A stretch of DNA of 38,924 bases from an uncultured Roseibacillus sp. (lineage in GTDB: Bacteria; Verrucomicrobiota; Verrucomicrobiia; Verrucomicrobiales; Akkermansiaceae): the NCBI GenBank assembly GCA_937949965.1, contig CALFBF010000132.1, positions 1 through 38,924 on the forward strand, read 5' to 3'. The stretch's first letter is position 1; each line of letters begins with the position of its first letter. The notes beneath the pieces are model-generated. The model had not been told where the DNA came from, did no database searches, and worked only from the letters and a program-made list of their open reading frames with translations. The translations under genes and the position numbers were made by a program. This document shows positions 15,932 to 25,640 of the stretch, piece by piece.

Positions 15932-17395
15932 ATGAGCAAACGTCTAGTTACCATCCTCTGGGGCATTGTCGGTCTTTTGGCTGCCTTTACTCTCATTGTT
16001 AAATCCAGTCAAAACGACAACAACAGTGCTCCCACCGAACGAGAACAGGGCGAAGTGATTTTCAAAAATCTCCCTCTCGCCAAAATCGCCTCCATGAAAA
16101 TCGAAGGAGCCAGCGAGACCGTGACCATCACAAAAGAGGAAGACCAGTGGTCGTTGCAAGAGCGCAATGGCTACGAAATCGATTTCCCTAAACTGACCCG
16201 ATTCCTGCGCAGTCTCACCGAGGCGGCCATCGCACAGAGTCGTAAGGCGGGACCAGCCTTCGACAACCGCTTTGGTATGGACTCCAAGTCTGACATCCAA
16301 GAGGAGCACGGATACAAGCTCACCTTTCAAGACGCACAGGGCGAAAACATCCAAACCTTGACCATTGGAAAATCAATTGCAGCCCAAGGAGCAAGGGTCA
16401 CTGGTAAATATCTCCGCCTCGGCAACGAAAAGGATGCCGTCTACGCAGTTAATGAAAACTTCCCTGATCTCACCACTAAAGTCACCGACTGGTTGAGCAA
16501 AGAATTCATCGCGATCGACGGCATTCAATCAATTCAGTTAGAAACTCCTAAAGGAGACATTATTAACGGTTGGAGCGTCGCTCGTAACACCGAGGATTCA
16601 GAATTCGCCATCCTAGAACTGACTGCTAATCGCGAGCCACAGAGCGACAAGCTCTCCGCCTTGAAGAACATTCTCTCGGCACCACAATTTGAAGACGTTC
16701 TCACTGAAGAAGAAGCCAAGGAAAAACGCGACGAAGAGAAAGTGCGTAAAATCACCATCTCCACTTTTGATGGGCTCGTCTACAACCTAGAATATGCCCC
16801 TCTAAAGTCAAAAAGCTCTGAGCTGGAGGAAGGGGTTTCTATCTCCAGCGGATTTGTAATGAAAGTCGATGTTTCCGCAAACCTTCCTTCTGAACGAACC
16901 GCAGCTGAAGATGAGACCGAAGAAGAAGCCAAAGCGGCAGAAGCCGAATTCTTGGCGAAGCAAGAGGAGGTGAAGAAGAAACTAGCAAGAGAGCAACCCT
17001 ACAGTTCCTACTACTATCTCGTCGCGGACTACACTCTCTCTGCGCTGAACATTGGTAAAGATGCTCTCGCGAAACCAGTCGCTAAGAGCGACCTCGTTGC
17101 CCCCACTATCGCCACTCCAAGACCAAGCCCGTTGGCCCCTGCTGCTCCAGTGGTTACCACTCCTCCCGTCGTCATCCCTCCTGCTCCCGCCGCCCAACAA
17201 GTGGTAGAGGCTGAAGAAGCTCCTCCTGCAACTCATAACGCCGAGGATAGTGAAAACTCGGACCAGAGCGAAGAGCCGAACAACTCAGATGCTCTTAATG
17301 TGCTCTCAGAAGAAGACATCGAACGTATCATGAAAGATACTCTCGAAAGCGAAATCCAAGAAGCGGCACCTGACAGCGAAGAAAATCCCGGCTAA
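15932..17395 (+). CDS. DUF4340 domain protein of the Gld-like ABC operon
   Basis: The 487-residue product begins with a membrane anchor (LVTILWGIVGLLAAFTLIVK). The DUF4340 domain covers about residues 45-240 and includes DQWSLQERNGYEIDFPKLTRFLRSL and the LTIGKSIAAQGARVTGKYLRLG strand region. DUF4340 genes commonly follow GldG-like genes, and this one starts 45 bases downstream. The C-terminal quarter is unusual: a Glu- and Lys-rich stretch (about 325-355), then a Pro- and Ala-rich segment (about 390-430) and an acidic tail, which may reach through the periplasm. The stop overlaps that of a small minus-strand gene. Confidence 0.88.
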   Translation: MSKRLVTILWGIVGLLAAFTLIVKSSQNDNNSAPTEREQGEVIFKNLPLAKIASMKIEGASETVTITKEEDQWSLQERNGYEIDFPKLTRFLRSLTEAAIAQSRKAGPAFDNRFGMDSKSDIQEEHGYKLTFQDAQGENIQTLTIGKSIAAQGARVTGKYLRLGNEKDAVYAVNENFPDLTTKVTDWLSKEFIAIDGIQSIQLETPKGDIINGWSVARNTEDSEFAILELTANREPQSDKLSALKNILSAPQFEDVLTEEEAKEKRDEEKVRKITISTFDGLVYNLEYAPLKSKSSELEEGVSISSGFVMKVDVSANLPSERTAAEDETEEEAKAAEAEFLAKQEEVKKKLAREQPYSSYYYLVADYTLSALNIGKDALAKPVAKSDLVAPTIATPRPSPLAPAAPVVTTPPVVIPPAPAAQQVVEAEEAPPATHNAEDSENSDQSEEPNNSDALNVLSEEDIERIMKDTLESEIQEAAPDSEENPG

Positions 17396-17604
17396 CGCTG
17401 ATGCTCAATCCGCTCCACTCCGATAGGAAGCTGAGCGAGTTCGGCTGGGGAGAGTTCCTCCAAACGTCGAATGGACTTATCCTCCTCAAAAAGAGGAGCC
17501 GCTAGCCGCTTGAGGCTTGCTCCATTCTGTCCACCATTCATCGCAACCCCACCCCCGGTCACAATAAGACCAAGAACGAGACTGCATTTGTATATCGGAT
17601 TCAT
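17392..17604 (-). CDS. Small hypothetical exported protein
   Basis: The 70-residue product starting at MNPIYKCSLVLGLIVTGGG has a hydrophobic N-terminus suited to a signal peptide or anchor, followed by a polar part with LEELSPAELAQLP. I do not recognise it. It runs convergent to the DUF4340 gene and shares stop-codon bases with it. A start 12 codons upstream is possible. Confidence 0.5.
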   Translation of the reverse strand: MNPIYKCSLVLGLIVTGGGVAMNGGQNGASLKRLAAPLFEEDKSIRRLEELSPAELAQLPIGVERIEHQR

Positions 17605-17897
17605 AATTTGAAAAACTGGGACACTGGAACATCCCGCCACTTCAATTAGATTCCCATAAATTTAATTTGTTCAAACAATCGAGGAAAAGATTCATTCCCG
17701 CTAAAAATGACTTTAAGGGGAAACTTCTGGGCACCCCCGACAACCCCATTCCAAGAAAATGTCCCCCAATTCCCTCGAGCCTTTGTTGGTTTGAAACCTG
17801 ATGAACTCGTTCAACAGGCTTTCAGTCCGTCGCTTTTCCTTCGAAAAAACTGGATAAGGATTTGACCCATCTCCTTTGTCCCCCGAAGATATCCACG

Positions 17898-18629
17898 ATG
17901 ATGAAATCATTTTTGACAACGGGCCTGATGATGGCCGTCCTTTCTCCTCTCAGTTTTGCTGAGAAATTGACACTCGAATCCGATACTCAAAAAGCCTCCT
18001 ACTTAATCGGTCGCAATATTGGACAAAGCATGCAGGCTGACGGTCTGGAGCTCGACCTCGACCTTCTTTTTGCGGGCCTCAAAGAAGCTTCCGCTGGCAC
18101 CGAATCCCAAATCGCTGATGCCGATGCCCAAGCAGTGATGCAGAAATTCCAACAGGAAATGCAGGCCAAGGCGGTTGCCAAGCAAGCTGAAGCAGCAAAA
18201 GCCAACATGGAAGCTGGCAAGGCTTTCCTCGCCGAGAATAAAGAACGCGAAGGTGTCACCGAAACCGAGTCGGGCCTCCAATACGAGGTAATCACCGCCG
18301 CAGAAGGCGATAAACCAGCGGCTACTGATACCGTAAAAGTTCACTACCACGGCACCCTCACCGATGGCACTGTCTTTGACAGCTCCGTCGATCGCGGCGA
18401 GCCTATTGAGTTCCCTCTGAACGGAGTTATCCCTGGTTGGACCGAAGGCGTGCAACTCATGCCCGTAGGCTCCAAATACAAGTTCTACATCCCATCCGAC
18501 CTCGCTTACGGTGACCGTGGCAGCCCGCCACGTATCGGCCCAGGTGCTACTTTGGTTTTCGAAGTCGAACTTATCGAAATCATCAAACCTGAAGCTCCCG
18601 AAGAAACTCCTGCAGAAGAGGGGGAATAG
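17898..18629 (+). CDS. FKBP-type peptidyl-prolyl isomerase, exported (FkpA/Mip-like)
   Basis: The enzyme speeds up proline isomerisation during folding of envelope proteins. A signal peptide ([21 protein letters not shown]) is followed by an N-terminal helical dimerisation domain (about 24-130, rich in Ala, Gln and Lys) with [17 protein letters not shown]. The FKBP domain covers about 145-232, with [41 protein letters not shown] and LAYGDRG. The tail is acidic. The start is one of two adjacent ATGs (17898 or 17901), because an upstream ATG would put 12 residues before the signal. A clear terminator follows. Confidence 0.92.
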   Translation: MMKSFLTTGLMMAVLSPLSFAEKLTLESDTQKASYLIGRNIGQSMQADGLELDLDLLFAGLKEASAGTESQIADADAQAVMQKFQQEMQAKAVAKQAEAAKANMEAGKAFLAENKEREGVTETESGLQYEVITAAEGDKPAATDTVKVHYHGTLTDGTVFDSSVDRGEPIEFPLNGVIPGWTEGVQLMPVGSKYKFYIPSDLAYGDRGSPPRIGPGATLVFEVELIEIIKPEAPEETPAEEGE

Positions 18630-18656
18630 GTTTCTCCTACTCGTAACCCTTTTTAG

Positions 18657-18687
18657 AAAAAGCCAATCCCGTCGGGATTGGCTTTTT
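18657..18687 (+). terminator. Rho-independent terminator after the FKBP gene
   Basis: AGCCAATCCC pairs with GGGATTGGCT around a GTC loop. Flanking A and T runs extend the stem, and TTTTTT follows. Confidence 0.92.
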
Positions 18688-18774
18688 TCATTCCCACTCG
18701 CCCCTCACTGGTAACAAATCAGCTTTCTCAGTTGCTTCTTCAAAAGAGCACCTCTTTGCGTTAAATCATTCGTC

Positions 18775-19281
18775 ATGGAATCTCATGAAGTCTTAAAAGA
18801 GGCCTTCGACAAAACCTCGCCGAAAGCTATTGCAGCCGAACTGGGGATCTCACTCTCTCTGGTCTACAAGTGGGCACAAGAGCAGTCAGACACAGGCTCG
18901 GGATCGCGCAATCCTCTCGACCGCATCCTCGAAATCGTACGGCAGACAGATGACATACGCATTGTGGAATGGCTCTGTGCACAATCAGGCGGCTACTTCG
19001 TCCGCAATCCCGACTCGTCCTGCGAACAGGGTTTTGAATATCTCCCTGCTACTAACGAGATAGTAACTCAGTTCTCTCTCCTACTCGGCAGAATCTCGCA
19101 AGCAGCGCTCGACAACTCCATCGACAGCGACGAATCGGCTGACATCCGATTGCTTTGGGACAAACTCAAGTGCTACGCCGAAGGCTTTGTCCGCTGTTGC
19201 GAGGAAGGAGATTTCGAGAAGGTAAAGGACGCCAATGAGGGCAAGCAGCCGCCCGTACAACCTCGCAAGACCCTTTACTAA
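18775..19281 (+). CDS. Helix-turn-helix regulator, phage CII-like
   Basis: The 168-residue protein resembles the phage CII / CP76 regulatory family. Residues about 5-35 (LKEAFDKTSPKAIAAELGIS then LSLVYKWAQE) form a helix-turn-helix. The rest is a helical domain with GYFVRNPD. Copies of this family are often chromosomal in Verrucomicrobia and planctomycetes, so it need not be a prophage gene; no other phage gene is nearby. A methyltransferase gene follows 51 bases downstream. The targets are unknown. Confidence 0.7.
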   Translation: MESHEVLKEAFDKTSPKAIAAELGISLSLVYKWAQEQSDTGSGSRNPLDRILEIVRQTDDIRIVEWLCAQSGGYFVRNPDSSCEQGFEYLPATNEIVTQFSLLLGRISQAALDNSIDSDESADIRLLWDKLKCYAEGFVRCCEEGDFEKVKDANEGKQPPVQPRKTLY

Positions 19282-19332
19282 GAAAACTGCGCGCGCGATT
19301 TTAACCCCGACAAGGCTCATCCGAGAATCTCC

Positions 19333-20220
19333 ATGAGTTCTCTCCCCTTCCCGCTCTCTACACTGGGCTCTGATAGCCGCCGTCTCCTCCATGGTCGGGG
19401 AGGCTTATACGTAGCCTTAGAGCACGTCGCCATCGACTGGTTTGCTCCAGTCCTATTGGTCACTCTCTATGCCGACAAGGAAACAAACTCACCTCTCCTT
19501 CAGAGCATCTTAACAGAAATAAAGAACACTCCTGCCATTGCCGCTCTAGTTGTCCAAAAACGCTATCTACCCAAAGCACCCAAAAGCATTCTCTACGGCA
19601 AGCTCCCTACGCAAGTATTCGCAGAGGAGTCCGGGCTACGCTATCACCTCAATCTCGATCGAAATCAGAATCACGGTTTCTTCCTCGACATGAAAGCCGG
19701 GCGAGATTGGGTTCGCTCACAGGCCAGCGGGCAGCGTGTTCTTAACCTCTTTGCTTACACTTGTTCTCTCTCTGTGGCAGCCATTGCAGGAGGCGCAGAG
19801 AGCGTCCTCAATCTCGACATGGCAAGCAATGCTTTGTCTACCGGCCGTCGCAATCACCATTTGAACTTCGAGTCCGCTCTTTCTGAAAAAGCGCGTTATC
19901 TTCCCCACGACCTTTTCAAATCTTGGGGACGGCTTGTCCGCGAAGCACCTTATGATCTCGTCCTCATTGACCCTCCTTCCCAGCAAGGAAAGAGTTTTCA
20001 GGTGGAGAAAGACTATCCGAAGATTCTTCGCCGTCTTCCCGAACTAATCACTCCTCAGTCCCATATCTTGGCCTGCCTCAATTCCCCTCACCACGACGAA
20101 TCTTTTCTAACTAATTTGTTTAAAGATTATCACAATCTTGGTCGCCTTTCGCCGTCTCTCGGCTTCGAAGACAGCCAGCCAGCAGCAGCGCTCAAATGTA
20201 TCTCCTTCGCTGCAGGCTAG
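19333..20220 (+). CDS. SAM-dependent methyltransferase, RlmI-like
   Basis: The 295-residue enzyme matches the PF10672-type class I methyltransferases related to the 23S rRNA m5C methyltransferase RlmI. Before the catalytic domain lies the LRYHLNLDRNQNHGFFLDM block. Motif I is VLNLFAYTCSLSVAAIAGGA, the acidic loop is LNLDMASNAL, and the catalytic-region motif is LVLIDPPS. It lacks the N-terminal PUA domain of RlmI, so the RNA target is uncertain. Confidence 0.87.
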   Translation: MSSLPFPLSTLGSDSRRLLHGRGGLYVALEHVAIDWFAPVLLVTLYADKETNSPLLQSILTEIKNTPAIAALVVQKRYLPKAPKSILYGKLPTQVFAEESGLRYHLNLDRNQNHGFFLDMKAGRDWVRSQASGQRVLNLFAYTCSLSVAAIAGGAESVLNLDMASNALSTGRRNHHLNFESALSEKARYLPHDLFKSWGRLVREAPYDLVLIDPPSQQGKSFQVEKDYPKILRRLPELITPQSHILACLNSPHHDESFLTNLFKDYHNLGRLSPSLGFEDSQPAAALKCISFAAG

Positions 20221-20333
20221 AGTACTTTCAAATGCAATTTCTGAAAAAACTCTTCTTCTTTAAGGAAATAGTCGAAGACCTTTCTTCCTAATTTTAAGAA
20301 ATCAAAAAATGCGTCCGCCCCAAGAGGAAGGGT

Positions 20334-20561
20334 TTATTCAGCCGCCACGATGCCTTCGCCAATAGAGGGTTCAGCATGAAGACTCAGAAACTTCAATTTG
20401 CTCGCTTCTCCACTCAACGAATTAAGCATCTTCTTTTCCTCAGAAACGATCGCCACCTCTATGATCTTCGACTGCGCATTGGTAATGACCGATTTACTAA
20501 TCAATACCACATTTAGAACACAGTGGAGGGCGAACCCCACGAAGATAACTTTGAATTCCAT
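20334..20561 (-). CDS. Small hypothetical membrane protein
   Basis: The 75-residue product begins with one hydrophobic segment (MEFKVIFVGFALHCVLNVVLIS) and ends in a polar stretch. I do not recognise it. It faces away from the rhomboid gene across an AT-rich region with a long inverted repeat. Confidence 0.4.
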   Translation of the reverse strand: MEFKVIFVGFALHCVLNVVLISKSVITNAQSKIIEVAIVSEEKKMLNSLSGEASKLKFLSLHAEPSIGEGIVAAE

Positions 20562-20608
20562 GACGGCGGATTATTAACTTTTCCGAAGCCATTAGGCAAG
20601 TTTTTTTA

Positions 20609-20652
20609 ATAATTTCTCTTGGGAGATTTTAATTATTCCTAAGAGAAATTAT
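20609..20652. repeat. 15-bp imperfect inverted repeat in the divergent intergenic region
   Basis: Arms 20609-20623 and 20638-20652 pair over 15 bp with one G-T pair, leaving a 14-base loop. The region (20562-20794) is very AT-rich. The structure could be an operator, a transcript hairpin or a bidirectional terminator for the small minus-strand gene; no clear T run decides this. Confidence 0.5.
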
Positions 20653-20794
20653 CCGATGAGAATTGCAACTCATTGAAAATAAATGCTTTAACTTAATTTG
20701 AGAGCGTTATTTAAAATTGAATGTTTTTTAATAAATTTTAATTTTTACGCTTAAAAAAATCTGTCTAGGAGGAGTTCTTGCACTTTGAAGAGCC

Positions 20795-21460
20795 ATGACT
20801 ATTGCTTATCCGGTGAAGAATACTAGTCAGCGCACCCTTCTTGGACTCATTATTTTTATAAATTTCATCTTTATCGGCCAAATTGTCTCACCTGTATTCT
20901 TTAGCAAAGGTGAATTCGTTCCTACCAAGTTCGAAGCTGCGTGGCAGGCGATCAGCGCGGGTAAAAGCGCTCCGACGGACTGGCTAGAGCTCACGACTCT
21001 CTATAGTGCAGCTCTCCTACATGGCAGCGTGAGCCACCTGCTTTTCAACATGCTCTTTCTTTGGGTTTTTGCCGGTCTCGTTGGAGAGTTGTTGGGTGTG
21101 CGATGGCTTCTCGCTATTTTCAGCATCACCGCAGTCGTGGGCTACCTTGGCGATGCCATTCTGAGGGCAGACAGTAATATTCCTGCCCTAGGAGCATCTG
21201 GAGCAGTGATGGGTTTTGAGGGAGCGTACCTCGGTCTCGCAGTTCGGTGGTCCCTCCCATGGCCACACATCTGGCCAATCGCTTATGCCATCCCTCCCCT
21301 GAACTTGGTTATTCTCGCAGTCGTAGGCTTCGGTATCGATATTTCGGGCACCATCAATGGTTACGGAGGCATTGCCTACGGTGCTCATCTGGGAGGATTC
21401 ATTAGCGGCCTTTTCCTCACTTCCTTTATCACTCCGGCTCCCATTCCCCTCCGTAACTAG
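20795..21460 (+). CDS. Rhomboid family intramembrane serine protease
   Basis: Rhomboids cleave membrane proteins inside the bilayer. The 221-residue product has about six membrane helices and both catalytic residues: Ser136 in ALGASGAVMG and His198 in AHLGGFISG. The HLLFN motif (H81, N85) that stabilises the oxyanion is also present. The substrate is unknown. Confidence 0.92.
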   Translation: MTIAYPVKNTSQRTLLGLIIFINFIFIGQIVSPVFFSKGEFVPTKFEAAWQAISAGKSAPTDWLELTTLYSAALLHGSVSHLLFNMLFLWVFAGLVGELLGVRWLLAIFSITAVVGYLGDAILRADSNIPALGASGAVMGFEGAYLGLAVRWSLPWPHIWPIAYAIPPLNLVILAVVGFGIDISGTINGYGGIAYGAHLGGFISGLFLTSFITPAPIPLRN

Positions 21461-21523
21461 AGAGACATGCTTGGGAGCGAGAAAATCACTACCCAACTAC
21501 CGCAAGGGATGCCAAATTCTACT

Positions 21524-24085
21524 ATGCTTCGGGCGTTGCTAGTTCTCGGAATCTTGATCGCAGTAACACACGGGGTTCCCCTCCGGGTGGTGACTTTCAA
21601 TGTCGAGGCCAACCGGATCAACGGTAACGTAACGGAAGCTCTGAACGAACCCGGCACCCCGGATTACGATTCCGTGCGAGACATCCTTGCTCGCGTCAAT
21701 GCCGACGTCGTTTGTTTACAAGAAATCGCGAATGCAGACATCTCCGGAGGCACCAACGGAGACACGAACTCGGACGTCCATTCCTTGGCGGCAGAACTAG
21801 GACTCCCACACGTGCTCATTCCCACCTCCAGCGGTGTTTTTGATTTTTCGCTCCGCAATGTCACTCTCTCCCGCTACCCCATCATCGATAGCGAAGAAAT
21901 CGGCACCACCGCCTATCAAGCCTCAATTGGAGCGGTGGGCGAGGACGGCAACTTAGCTCGCGAAATCACGCGAGCAATGCCTGCAGTAGTCATTGCCGTG
22001 CCCGGAGCAGCCCAACCAGTCACTCTCATCAATCTTCATAACAAAGCGGGCACTCAGTTGAGCGACCGCTTCCGACGAGCGGTAGAGATGAGCCGAGTCG
22101 AAGACTACCTCGACCGCAACGCATTAGACTCTTTTGACAATATGATTGTGACCGGAGACTTCAACCTCTCGGCGACCACAACCTTCTTCTCATCTGAACC
22201 AAGCGGACTACCTAATAGCTGGAATCGAGGAAGCGACATTCCTCTGCCGTTGACTTTTTCAACGGATCCAGACTTCTACTTTCCAACTCCTTATCAACTA
22301 GTCGCTATTGATGCGCGTGACTTGAATGGCGGTGACGCCACCTTTCAATTTGGCGGTGCTACGCTCGATTTTTTCCTCCCTTCGCCCGCGCTCACTCTCG
22401 TCGGAGCAGAAATCTACCGCTCAGAACTCGATCTTGATAATACCCGAGGACTCGCCAAATCAGGAGCCCCTCTTGCTAATAACTCATCCCGTATTGCCTC
22501 TGATCACTGGGCCGTGTTTGCCGATTTCGAACTCTCAGATCAACCCGCTAGTTATACGCTCACTTCGGCTGAAACCACCGTCCTTGAAAACTTCGACAAC
22601 TTCAATGGGAACGCCGCTCCTCCTCGGTGGCGGTCCAGTAGCTCCAATTGGCAAGGCCTCTTCTCGGACCAACCCTCGCCAGCCAACTACGCCGCAGACC
22701 TCACTGGTAATCGCTCCTTAGCAGTCGTCCCCTCGACCAATGCCGTGACCTTTTTCGCCGACTTTCATAACGAGACCGAAGCGACAATTGAGAGCTTAGA
22801 AATCAGCTACCTTGCACAGCAAATCGCTGCCCGTTTCCCCGGCACCACGGACCAACTCACCGCCCAGATAACCTTAGCAGATGGCGCAATCCTTACGCTG
22901 CCAGCACTAAGCTTCGTAGCCACCCCTACCCAAACACTCCCACGTTCAGAGATCCTAACAACTCAACTCGATGAGCTCTCCATCCCACCCGGCACTCGTT
23001 TCACCCTCGCATTCACCGCCACTCGCGGTGACGAAATAGAGGGAACCGTTTCTTCTGAGATTTTTCTCAACGAGTTTCACTACGACAATGCCGGTACCGA
23101 CACTAACGAATTCATTGAAGTCGCCGTTGCCCCCGGATTTCTTCCTACTGGAGGCGATCTTTCCCAAGTCGAGATCGTGCTCTACAATGGGAACCCGGCA
23201 CTATTACAACCATATGCCTCGCTACCTCTAAGCGACTTTGACAACTTCGCAAACCCCACCATCGAGAACGGGTATCGGATCTATTCCGAAAATCTCTCCC
23301 TTCAAAATGGGCCCGACGGCATCGCCATTTTAGTCGCCGGTGAAGTCGCGCAATTCCTTTCTTACGAAGGAGCTTTCACTGCAACTAGCGGACCTGCTTC
23401 GGGATTAACTACTAACAACATAGGAGTAGCGCAAATTCCTGCTCTCGCACCAGGCTTCGCTTCTCTTGGCCTAACAGGCTCAGGAGCAGACTCCTCTTCC
23501 CTGAACTGGGTTCGCTTCCCTCAAACGGTTCCCCATTCGCCGGGACAACTCAATGAAGGACAGACTTTCACCGGAGTGTCACCAGCGTCCTCACAAGCGA
23601 TCGCTCTCGATGAAGTCCGCGTCACAATCCTAACAGAGATCGATACCGACCAAGACGGAATCCCTGACCTGATAGACCCTGACGACGATAATGATCAGCT
23701 CCCTGATCTCGTTGAACTAACGATTGGCACCAATCCCTTGATGAGAGACAGCGACGGTAACGGTGTTCCTGACAGCCAAGAAGATAGCGATCATGATGGG
23801 CAAAGTAACCTCGCCGAATTTCTGGTCACTGAGACCAATCCCGCCGATCCTTCTTCTCTCTTTTTCTCTCAACTTGAACGCCACCCAATCTTAGCAGACA
23901 CTCTCGCTCTCACCTTCCCTACTCTTCCTAATCGAGTCTATCGCATCATGAGCGGAAAGAATCCCGGCGAACTCAACGTTTTCATTTCCTTACTCGGAAC
24001 AGGGAGCGAACAAATTTTTGCAATCACTCCCAATCAGCCAGAACCCACATTCTATCGTATACAAGTCACCCTCTCGGATAACTAA
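21524..24085 (+). CDS. Secreted endonuclease/exonuclease/phosphatase protein with lamin-tail and TSP3-like repeats
   Basis: The protein has an N-terminal signal (MLRALLVLGILIAVTHG) and an EEP domain over about the first 330 residues, with VTFNVEANR, VVCLQEI (metal Glu), VTGDFNLS (catalytic Asp/Asn) and ASDHWAVFADF (Asp-His). A middle beta-rich region follows. The LTD-like domain begins near SEIFLNEFHYDNAGTDTNEFIEV. Acidic Asp-rich TSP3-type calcium repeats come after it (DTDQDGIPDLIDPDDDNDQ, DSDGNGVPDSQED). It is likely an extracellular phosphodiesterase or nuclease. In-frame ATGs at 21467 and 21509 are alternative starts. Confidence 0.87.
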   Translation: MLRALLVLGILIAVTHGVPLRVVTFNVEANRINGNVTEALNEPGTPDYDSVRDILARVNADVVCLQEIANADISGGTNGDTNSDVHSLAAELGLPHVLIPTSSGVFDFSLRNVTLSRYPIIDSEEIGTTAYQASIGAVGEDGNLAREITRAMPAVVIAVPGAAQPVTLINLHNKAGTQLSDRFRRAVEMSRVEDYLDRNALDSFDNMIVTGDFNLSATTTFFSSEPSGLPNSWNRGSDIPLPLTFSTDPDFYFPTPYQLVAIDARDLNGGDATFQFGGATLDFFLPSPALTLVGAEIYRSELDLDNTRGLAKSGAPLANNSSRIASDHWAVFADFELSDQPASYTLTSAETTVLENFDNFNGNAAPPRWRSSSSNWQGLFSDQPSPANYAADLTGNRSLAVVPSTNAVTFFADFHNETEATIESLEISYLAQQIAARFPGTTDQLTAQITLADGAILTLPALSFVATPTQTLPRSEILTTQLDELSIPPGTRFTLAFTATRGDEIEGTVSSEIFLNEFHYDNAGTDTNEFIEVAVAPGFLPTGGDLSQVEIVLYNGNPALLQPYASLPLSDFDNFANPTIENGYRIYSENLSLQNGPDGIAILVAGEVAQFLSYEGAFTATSGPASGLTTNNIGVAQIPALAPGFASLGLTGSGADSSSLNWVRFPQTVPHSPGQLNEGQTFTGVSPASSQAIALDEVRVTILTEIDTDQDGIPDLIDPDDDNDQLPDLVELTIGTNPLMRDSDGNGVPDSQEDSDHDGQSNLAEFLVTETNPADPSSLFFSQLERHPILADTLALTFPTLPNRVYRIMSGKNPGELNVFISLLGTGSEQIFAITPNQPEPTFYRIQVTLSDN

Positions 24086-24098
24086 CTTCATTCTAAAC

Positions 24099-25247
24099 AT
24101 GAAAACACTCTTAACTCTCATTCTCACCATTCCCCTCCTAGCCTCGGCCGCCCCTCGACTAGAACGCATCGGCGATTCTTTCGAACGACCCATCCACCTC
24201 ACCTCGCTTCCCAATGATTCCGACTGGCTCTTTATCGTAGAACAAGCCGGTATCATTCGCCTCCATCAACAGTCCACTGGCAAAACCTTAGCTCAGCCCT
24301 TTCTCGACATCTCCTCTCAAGTCTCTCGCCGCCATAACGAAGAAGGACTGTTAGGTTTCACCCTCGCGCCCGATTACCTCAAAACCGGGCGCTGCTACGT
24401 CAACTTTTCAAACGAAGATCGCACCAACGAAATTGTCCGTTACACCGTAGCCAATCCACAGCAAAACCGAGTCTGTGATCCGGCTACTGCGGAAGTCATC
24501 CTCACCTTCAAGCAACCCTACGGCAACCACAATGGCGGCTATCTCGAATTTGGTCCCGACGGTCATCTCTACATCGGAACTGGTGATGGCGGCTCAGCTA
24601 ACGATCCCAAAAACAATGCACAGGACCTAAGCAATCTTCTTGGTAAGATTCTCCGAATCGATGTCTCAGGTCCCAAAGGATACACCATCCCCAAGGACAA
24701 TCCATTCGCCGATCAGCAAAGCCCGGAGATCTTTGCCTACGGTCTCAGAAACCCCTGGCGCTGCTGCTGGGACGGCGATCACTTCTACATCGCCGATGTG
24801 GGACAGAATGCCTGGGAAGAGGTCAACGTCGTAACGGCCGAACAACTCCGAGGAGCCAACTTCGGCTGGAGGCCTCGCGAAGGTTTTATCAAGACTCCTA
24901 AAAAAGGAGTGGGTGGCCCCAAGAAGGACAATTACCTCGATCCCGTCGTTGTTTATCACCACAAGATGGATGAAAAGGGTGGGCTCTCCATTAACGGAGG
25001 CTACGTTTATCGAGGTTCTATCACCTCCCTGCAGGGTCACTACCTCTACAGCGATCACCTGAATCCACGGATCTGGTCTTTCCGCTTCCAAGACGGCAAA
25101 GCAATCGATCAGCAAGACCTTACCAAAAGCCTCGCTCGCCCCGACGGGAAACCTTTCCAGCAGCTCGCGGCCTTCGGCCAAGATGCCGACAAAGAGGTGT
25201 ATATCCTCGAAATGGGCGGTGGCGCAGTCTGGAAAATTGTAGACTAA
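24099..25247 (+). CDS. PQQ-dependent sugar dehydrogenase family protein, secreted
   Basis: The 382-residue product has a signal peptide (MKTLLTLILTIPLLASA) and a six-bladed beta-propeller of the glucose/sorbosone dehydrogenase type. Recognisable blocks are EEGLLGFTLAPDY, GNHNGGYLEFGPDGHLYIGTGDGG with the active-site His, ILRIDVSG, AYGLRNPWR and FYIADVGQNAWEEVN. Such enzymes oxidise sugars in the periplasm with PQQ. The start was chosen at the signal peptide; an upstream in-frame ATG lies inside the preceding nuclease gene. It lies 13 bases after the nuclease gene and is probably co-transcribed. Confidence 0.9.
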   Translation: MKTLLTLILTIPLLASAAPRLERIGDSFERPIHLTSLPNDSDWLFIVEQAGIIRLHQQSTGKTLAQPFLDISSQVSRRHNEEGLLGFTLAPDYLKTGRCYVNFSNEDRTNEIVRYTVANPQQNRVCDPATAEVILTFKQPYGNHNGGYLEFGPDGHLYIGTGDGGSANDPKNNAQDLSNLLGKILRIDVSGPKGYTIPKDNPFADQQSPEIFAYGLRNPWRCCWDGDHFYIADVGQNAWEEVNVVTAEQLRGANFGWRPREGFIKTPKKGVGGPKKDNYLDPVVVYHHKMDEKGGLSINGGYVYRGSITSLQGHYLYSDHLNPRIWSFRFQDGKAIDQQDLTKSLARPDGKPFQQLAAFGQDADKEVYILEMGGGAVWKIVD

Positions 25248-25316
25248 CTTCTTTCCCTCAATTCCCAAATAAAGTCCCAGCTCGAATAAAAGAAGGATTT
25301 TACATAATGCACGGTA

Positions 25317-25341
25317 GCCTTAAATCATAAGGCCGTTTTTT
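25317..25341 (+). terminator. Probable terminator after the sugar dehydrogenase gene
   Basis: GCCTTA pairs with TAAGGC around AATCA, then CG and six T follow. The stem is short (6 bp), but the T run is good. Confidence 0.5.
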
Positions 25342-25640
25342 CAACAGCTGCTACACCCTTTCAGGCGAAGAGCCCTACCCTCATCACCTGAAAACCGCTT
25401 GCAACCCTATTTTAAATCGGCCCGGATTCAACTCCTCCTGCAAAGAACGTGCAGAGCGAATAGCCGAAACAATGGTTCTGCTTTAAGCAAGTTACGGGAC
25501 GGAGAGCACCACCCTCTTCGAGCTGTTTCTGAAAAAATCGAGAATTCGCAGGTAAGAGTTCGCAAGGTTAAGGCGTCTCAAAAGAGAAGCCCCACACGAT
25601 CAGTGTTCTAAAAGCTTCTATAATCCCAAAAAAACATCAT
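25342..25640. other. Gene-poor stretch
   Basis: The only open frame of any length here (25399-25611, 70 codons) is basic, shows no domain pattern and no ribosome binding site. I see nothing else. Confidence 0.4.

Noticed and set aside
18775-19281. Prophage, based on the CII-like regulator
   Set aside because: No integrase, structural or lysis gene lies nearby; the neighbours are housekeeping genes.
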